NCBI RefSeq assembly: GCF_020497125.1
Contig: NC_059075.1
Coordinates: forward strand, 26,820,003 to 26,884,002
From: Mauremys mutica
Lineage: Eukaryota > Chordata > Testudines > Geoemydidae
DNA: 64,000 nt
Direction: 5' to 3'
The notes below the pieces were generated by a model. It made no database searches and was not told the DNA's origin. It worked only from the letters and a program-made list of their open reading frames with translations. Each line of letters opens with the position of its first letter. The first letter of the stretch is position 1. Position numbers and translations under genes: made by a program. This document shows positions 57,595 to 64,000 of this stretch, piece by piece.

Positions 57595-59800
57595 ACTTCT
57601 GATGTAGCATATCTTTTAGCAGGACATCCAGTCTTGATTTAAAACATTGATTGTATCGGTATATTTTATTTAAAGTACCGTAGAACCCTGTTTAGCTGAT
57701 CTAATCGGGACCGGGGCCAGATAAGATAATAAAAAATTCAGATAAAACAGGAGAATGGGCAAAGAGCTTTCCATCCATTATTTTAAGATGCAGAGTTTCC
57801 TTTAAACTAGCTGACCCCTGCCAGAAAAGCATTAAAACATGCCTCCCTTCTGATCTACTTAACAGAATATACAAAACATTCGTTCTTGCAAACAATTTTT
57901 GTTCATGCAATAACAGGAAAACTGACATGAGTTTTTAACAAGTTGTATTAATCATGTTTACACTTTACCGCTGAACATTATAGGGACCATCTACAAAGTC
58001 TGTTTAATGTTACACAAGGCACCATCTCTAACATCACAAACAGTACAATTTTTAAAAAATCCAAAAATGATAGTAATTATAAAGCATTAAAACATACCCC
58101 CCCCCTCTTTTTTTATTTACAGAATACACACACTGTTACTCCTAGTAAAGAGTACCAGTTTTTTAAAACACAGAAACTATCATTTTATGTTGCACTGGTT
58201 GTTCGGTTAATACAGACAGCCGGATAATGGAGTCTTGGATAAATGAGGTTCTACTGTCTCTCTCTTATTTAGCACCTAGACACTATGGTGACGGGTACAG
58301 TAGCAATAGATAAATCAGTAGATTGAGCAAGCTGAGTTTTCTCACTGTAATGTAACAATTGCATCATGCAGTAACTATTTCCATTTATAAACGCCGACTT
58401 TATAAATGCTGCACAAATGAGCTCAGGCAGCTTTGTTCTGAAGTGAGAATTGGAGGCCTTACAACTACAGTTATAGTTTTGAGGGAAACCCATTCATGGA
58501 TGAGTCTGGGTATAGACAAACCCAAGAAGGAACTGATAATCTCTAAGAATACTCCTGGATCATCCAACATGTGAGAATCCAGAAATGTCATACATCATGG
58601 AACTGTCTCCATAATTTCCATCAGGGACTGACTACTCCCTTCTCTAAGATATTGGTAACAAAACAAAACAAAACAACAACAAAACCTACTAGAGAAAGCC
58701 CTGCAGGGATGACTAAGTTGCATCAGTTCTCCCAGAGGTAAAATGTATACAAATCAAATCAAAATATAAATCATTCCACCCTGTTGTGGGGTTTATGCAC
58801 AGTTTCTTTTAATAAAATATGCAAATATTTTGCAGTAAATTGATTTCCCAGTTTCAGTTCTCTTATCTCCATATTTATTATTCATGATCCTTCTACTCCC
58901 CCACTTGAGCAGAGGAAAAAAAAAAAAAGAGGGGAAAAAAGCTGTGTAGAGTTCACTTGCTTTTAGGAACTAGCTTTATTATTGTGATTATTAGCACAAT
59001 TTTATACTCCTAGGAGTGAAAGATAAATGTAGATATTACTTCTAATCTCAGCCAAAGCTAAGAGGTAATATAATGACACCCTCTTTAATGCAAATCATTG
59101 CAATAAATGACTACATTGCCCAAGAACTCTACTGCATGGCAAATTGTAATGAAAGTTTGAATTGCCGGAGCAAAATGACTATTGTTTAACCTGCGCCCAA
59201 GCTGGATGGTATTACGGCTGTTGTTAAACGTGTATACATCATGACTTTACGGAGAAACAATCCATTAACCTAGAATTGTTACTGTAAAATCTTAGTGCTT
59301 TGAAAAGAAAAAAAAAAGATTTATTTTCAAGCAAATGAGCGGCTGAAATCTGCCTGTGACTTTTACATAACAGTAGTTAATGTAAATACTATCATTTCAC
59401 ATTACTTAGGAGGCTAATGTGCTCTGTGGAGAAGGCACCAAGTTTGATTAGACTGGGGAGCAGCAACCTTTGTTGTTGAAGGTCTCTGATGAAATAAAAG
59501 GAGGGGGGAAGCTGTTGAATCACATGACAGAGCATGCTCAGCCAGGCACATGCCATAGGAAGAGGGGAAGGGAAAGGAAAAAGCGAGAAAGATTTGGAAG
59601 ATATAAAAGTGATGGGTCTCTCTCTTATTTACAAGCATGCCCCGATACACCACTCCGGCAGCATAAAGGGATCTTAAAGTGAGTGTAAATTATAGGTGTA
59701 AGTTACATTGCCACCTGTTGTAAGGCATGTTTGCACTGCTACCACTGTTTGAAAGGACTTTAGAATCAAGCCCAATGACTTCTCCCCATTAAGAATCCCA
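57595..59800. other. Unassigned; possible conserved non-coding DNA at 59040-59400
   Basis: AT-rich and non-repetitive, with an AAAAC/AACAAC run near 58660 and an A-run near 58917. 59040-59400 contains several homeodomain- and SOX-like words (TAAT, ACAAT) and no repeat wording. Conservation cannot be judged here. Confidence 0.3.
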
Positions 59801-59807
59801 CAATTAT

Positions 59808-59917
59808 GGGTAGCACTTTCAAAACCACCTAAGCAACCTGGGGGCCTGAGTCCAATTGACTTTCAAAGGGACCTGGGCTCCTAAGTGATGTAGGTGCTTT
59901 TGAAAATGTTACCCTAT
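59808..59917. repeat. Ancient palindromic repeat (CCTAAGTGA type)
   Basis: 'tagcactttcaaaaccacct' on the left mirrors 'gtaggtgcttttgaaaatgt' on the right, around 'ccaattgactttcaaaggga'. Same family as 46386-46463. Confidence 0.6.
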
Positions 59918-59964
59918 ACAAAGAGCAGGATTCTGCATATATGTGATGAAGGACTAGAGCTGAG

Positions 59965-60250
59965 CAAAAATCTGCAGGAAATTTTAGATTTTCCACTAGG
60001 AAAAATTAAAGAAAATATTTTGTTTTCATTTTGGATGGGTTTGACCTGAATAGAAATATTTTGGTTTGTTGAACTGACTCGAAACATTTTGTTTCATATC
60101 AGTTCAAGATTAAACTGTGTTGGCCATGATGGCATGTTACCTCATGGGCGTTGGAGTCTGGGTACATTTTTCGCAGAAAATTTAGATTTTGCAGAAACTG
60201 CATTTTCCATTGAAAAAATAATTCCAGTAGAAAATTCCATATCAGTTCTA
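59965..60250. repeat. AT-rich degenerate repeat
   Basis: Recurrent 'gaaacattttgttt', 'tgcattttccattgaaaaaa'-like wording, also seen at 38220-38620 and 46020-46370. Family unknown. Confidence 0.35.
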
Positions 60251-60592
60251 CTATAGAGTATTTGTGTGAGGGAATGTAGTTCAGGATCAGATCCACAGCA
60301 TTAAAATTAGAGATCAAGTTTTCTGCTGGCACAACTCCATTGAAGTAAATGGATTTGGCCCTATGCATTAGGCCTGAAAAGTGAGTGCATTGCATCAGAT
60401 CTCTCCAGTTAAAGTCTCTTGTGATAAGATCAAATACAGGGAAGAAAATACTTTTAAAAAATCACCAATTTCAGATATTTTTTTTCTGGGAGGGACTTTA
60501 TTGGCCTGATTCTCCACTCCATCACTCGGTTTACACTGGTGAAAGTCCACTGGCTTAAAAGGACTAACAACAAAATAAAGCTGGTGTAACAG

Positions 60593-60940
60593 CATAGAAT
60601 CATAGAATCTCAGGGTCGGAAGGGACCTCAGGAGGTCATCTAGTCCAACCCCCTGCTCAAAGCAGGACCAATTCCCAACTAAATCATCCCAGCCAGGGCT
60701 TTGTCAAGCCTGACCTTAAAAACCTCTAAAGAAGGAGATTCCACCACCTCCCTAGTAACCCATTCCAGTGCTTTACCACCCTCCTAGTGAAAAGTTTTTC
60801 CTAATATCCAACTTAAACCACCCCCATTGCAACTTGAGACCATTACTTCTCATTTTGTCATCAGGTACCACTGAGAACAGTCTAGATCATCCTCTTTGGA
60901 ACCTCCTTTTAGGTAGTTGAAAGCAGCCATCAAAGAGAAC
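60593..60940 (-). mobile_element. CR1 LINE 3' end
   Basis: It starts with the complement of the CR1 tail (CATAGAATCATAGAATCTCA), then 'aagggacctcaggaggtcat', 'gattccaccacctccctagt', 'aggtagttgaaagcagccat'. It is the least diverged CR1 in the window. Confidence 0.92.
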
Positions 60941-61690
60941 CAAGCTCGGTATCCCTGAAAGAGCCTCCCACCTAGATCCACTAGTAAAGAAATCCCCTAT
61001 GCAGTCTAGCAAAATTCTATTTGCTCACTCATCCAGGGCAAGTACTTTTTTTTTTTAAACAAGCAAGTGAAATACCATTTTTTTTTCATAATCACTGGTC
61101 ATCAGATTAAAGGGCAGATGAACGAATTTTGTGCCTGGGTTGTTAAATTTTCAGTTTTACAGAGGCAGCCCTGTAGTATCAGCCTCCTTGAAGCTGATAC
61201 TTGAAGTATCTTCTATTCATACATACACACCAGATTCTGAGGTGAAGGACAGCTTTGCTAAGATTCATATAGTAGCAGCATACAGTAACAGGCATTTACC
61301 ATCATGGTCAACTGTGCTTCAGTGGTGCTCTATTATATCCAGTTCTGAACAATTTTTCAAAAGACATAAATTAAACTTCAAAAACTCTCTAAAAGAAAAG
61401 TCTGCTTAAAAAAAGTTTGTTCCTGTTGCAGAGTATTATCTGTAAGTCCTCCAGCTAGTCTAAAAGCCTCTCCCACTGCTCCATGGGATTTCTAGTGAAT
61501 TAATAATGTCACTGATGAATATTCAAAAGTAGGCAGCTATTGTGCCTCCAAGCACATAATTAATTATTCATTACACATTTTTATTCACTGAATTAAAAAA
61601 CACAGGGTGCTCTGGGAAATGAAGTGTACTTCACTGCAGGGGCATGAAATTCTACACTGTCCCTTTAAGGATTATTACTCTGTATTTATA

Positions 61691-61703
61691 GTTGCCAAGC
61701 AAC
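61691..61703. promoter_or_regulatory. RFX-type X-box
   Basis: GTTGCCAAGCAAC: half sites GTTGCC and its near inverse GCAAC around one base. It fits the RFX family consensus. Functional status unknown. Confidence 0.35.
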
Positions 61704-62903
61704 ATAAATGCTGGGCAATTAGATCATGGGTTGTCCCTGAAGACTGATGGGATAATAAGCAGTAGTCAAGTATTAAGTTGACCCAGTAAAGGTCCCACAT
61801 GAATAAACCTGGGGTAGGACCACAGCTGGCATCTTTCAAATGAAACTTTTACATTAATACAGTATAAAAGGTGCTTCTTGTCAGGAATTTCACATAGGCA
61901 AAAATGCAAAGGCTGTGGAATGAGTTAACACCACTTTACACGGCAGCAGGTTTAATGCATTTGTCCTTCAGACTAATCTTTGATTGCAAAGTTATGAGCA
62001 TGCTGAGTCTGAGAAAGGCTTCAAAAACAGAGAGGAAGTCACTGGTTTACCTCCCAAGAGCTGCCTGCTCTCATGTTGACGTAAAATTCTACCCCTAATT
62101 ATTCAACAAGACTCATTAACAGGAAGAAAATACAGTTTTGTTCTTGGCTTTACAAAAAATCAGAAAGAATTGTTAAAATTTGTGACGAGGTTACACTTCT
62201 CAACTGGAGATAAACAGGGGCAGAGACAAAAGTGTCCTCAACAGAAAGACAGAGCAGAACAAACCTCTGAAAATTATTGCTTGCAACGGTGCCATAAGTA
62301 GCTATCGAATGGATCTCACTGGACAGTAATCCTGTAATCCTGAAACATAGAACAAATGGGGTCAGAGTGATTTCCTTAACCAGCTCTTACAGTTTTGTTG
62401 CAAATACAAACTTCAAATTGCAGCTGGCTACTAGCCATCTCTTTCTTCACAGAATTAATTTTTGCAAATCCTTCTACTTAATTTCAGACAATTCTCTTTT
62501 CTCTCAAAACTATTTTCAAGTGAAAAAAATCCATAGAAAAAAAACCCTCACTCACTTCAATATTTTCCCATTAATACTTGTTATTTTTTTAAGCTAAATA
62601 TGTTTCAGTATCCCCACTTGTGACACAAGATGATGGTTTTATTGTACTTTTAGATCATTAATTTTGTAGAGGAAAATGAGAAATCATAGCTTATCTCTGT
62701 CTGCAGACACTTTGCTATGCTAGAGCATGAAATAGTTCTCAGCTGGAGATACAGCAAGGCTTTCTAGAGTTTTGTAATACAAGGCAAAAAGTACAATTCC
62801 CAGGAAGTATCATACATCCCTTAGTGTAAGAGAAAAGAGAGTATGTGCATGTAAATTTAACCAAGCACATATCGATATACATCATGTTGCCCTAGACAGT
62901 CAG

Positions 62904-62905
<2 letters not shown>

Positions 62906-62934
<29 letters not shown>
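62906..62934. repeat. (TG)n microsatellite
   Basis: About fourteen uninterrupted TG units, followed by TACGCGCA. Confidence 0.95.
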
Positions 62935-62936
<2 letters not shown>

Positions 62937-63225
62937 CGCACTCATTCATTAAATTATGTTTATATATTGCATGCTTGGTTAGTTTTGTAGTGAAAATATT
63001 TGGCAGAAAAGGCAAATGCACAAAATGATTTTACTGACAATATTATTTGCAAGGATGCCCCAAAATTTTGCAAATGTTTTATTGTTGATGTTTTTAAGCA
63101 TTTGGGGCAGAATTTGAGCAGGAGATCAGAATAGATGTGATGCTTCTAATTTATTTTGGGGGTCACAAGTAATTCAACAGGTGATACCATTGACTATGCT
63201 CATTAACGGTTTGATCCTGCTCAAT

Positions 63226-63303
63226 AACCTAGCCTCAACTTAATAAAGCCAATCATGTACTTGAACCTAAGCATGTGCTTAAGAGCAGTCACTGGATCAG
63301 AGC
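63226..63303. repeat. Ancient palindromic repeat (TTAAGCATGTGCTTA type)
   Basis: 'tttgatcctgctcaataacc' on the left and 'aacctaagcatgtgcttaag' with 'cactggatcagagccc' on the right. Same family as 43503-43650. Confidence 0.5.
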
Positions 63304-64000
63304 CCGAGAGAGCATCACCTTGCACAACTAAGCCCTAAAACTATTCACAAAAATCTGTTTACAAGGATACCCCTAGAAATCGGAGAGGAAAAAGAAATCT
63401 TATAAATATTGCAAAAAATAATTCAATAATATTGCACTTAAAAGGGCACCTAAGAAAGAAGGAAAAAAGGAATGTGGGGAAGTGGGTGTGGCTCGCCCAT
63501 AGACACTCTCCCCTAATATGTGGCTCATCCACCCAAGCAAGCGTTCCACCTGTGAGCTGGAATCAACTATATGTTCAGCATGACCAGCACAGCTCAGCTA
63601 GGCTGGTGAGAGTCATTTTGCCATCAGGCAGGAATGAGTTGAGCCATGTGGGGCTCACCACCATCTAGTAGTGAAATCACACATGAAGTCAGCCTGGCTT
63701 AGGGCACAATCTTAATATTCCTTTTATCACTTATTGTTGCGTCCACTGCATATTTCTCACTGACAAGTCAAGAGATGCCTGGGATTATTTCTAGGTGCTA
63801 GATGTATTCACTTTAATACTTATAACAATATGGTTGTATTTTATATATGTATGCAGATGCTATATAACTGAAACCGTCTACTCTGAATTAATTTTGCTGT
63901 GTTCATCAATTTGAAAACCCTGCAAAAATTAATTTCCAGCAATCATTTTTAGCAACAGGCATAAGAATATTGGTTTGCAAAACTTGTATCCATTTGTTGG
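63304..64000. other. Unassigned sequence
   Basis: No recognised gene or element. Confidence 0.4.

Larger units (their letters stand above)
61000..63225. other. Unassigned; possible conserved non-coding DNA at 61480-61740
   Basis: 61480-61740 has a dense TAAT cluster (ATAATTAATTATTCATTAC at 61556) and an X-box at 61691. No gene or mobile element recognised. Confidence 0.3.

Noticed and set aside
1..64000. CRISPR arrays, bacterial operons or phage
   Set aside because: No direct-repeat/spacer arrays, no ribosome binding sites and no dense coding. The sequence is plainly vertebrate.

Overview
The window reads as a stretch of a sauropsid nuclear genome, most probably a turtle. The basis is the repeat vocabulary: CR1 LINE 3' ends, a tRNA-derived SINE with clear box A and box B, CORE/MIR-type SINEs and L2-like tails, Penelope-like elements (PLEs), a DIRS tyrosine-recombinase retrotransposon, and many Harbinger-type MITEs ending in GTCTACAC. 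The assignment rests on recognising these families by eye and not on a search. I found no host protein-coding gene and no host RNA gene. The stretch looks intergenic or intronic, and every recognisable coding remnant belongs to a mobile element.

Layout. 1-9.5 kb: a GC-rich DNA-transposon-like element (583-1505), palindromic ancient repeats, a MITE, a CORE-SINE and a possible LTR start. 9.5-11.7 kb: a tandem duplication whose first copy is shortened by about 1.2 kb and carries a 157-bp perfect palindrome made of two inverted PLE ends; the second copy keeps the empty target site. 14-19 kb: a CR1 tail, a possible LTR and L2/MIR-type tails. 19.8-32.6 kb: scattered MITEs, SINEs, a second PLE-like family, a 118-bp inverted repeat and a possible LTR. 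33.6-37.1 kb: a full-length Harbinger transposon with terminal repeats, a TAA target duplication, a broken DDE transposase and a convergent broken Myb/SANT-like gene. 37-48 kb: mostly single-copy DNA with an older PLE pair, an RFX X-box, MIR and MITE copies. 48.5-54.7 kb: a DIRS element on the minus strand (gag, reverse-transcriptase start, RNase H, tyrosine recombinase, inverted termini plus internal complementary region), interrupted by a 430-bp-arm PLE palindrome in gag and by a CR1 near its 5' end. 55.3-55.6 kb: a hAT hairpin MITE inside another MITE with a clean 8-bp duplication. 57-64 kb: an inverted CR1 pair, ancient palindromic repeats, a CR1 tail and AT-rich single-copy DNA that may hold conserved non-coding elements.

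The most interesting pattern is in the PLE insertions. Three separate PLE loci in this window are inverted pairs with a spacer of 10 nt, and the two younger ones are flanked by 13-14 bp target duplications, so each pair entered as one insertion. The PLE ends also carry a hammerhead-ribozyme-like core. Together these suggest fold-back (self-primed) synthesis during PLE insertion.
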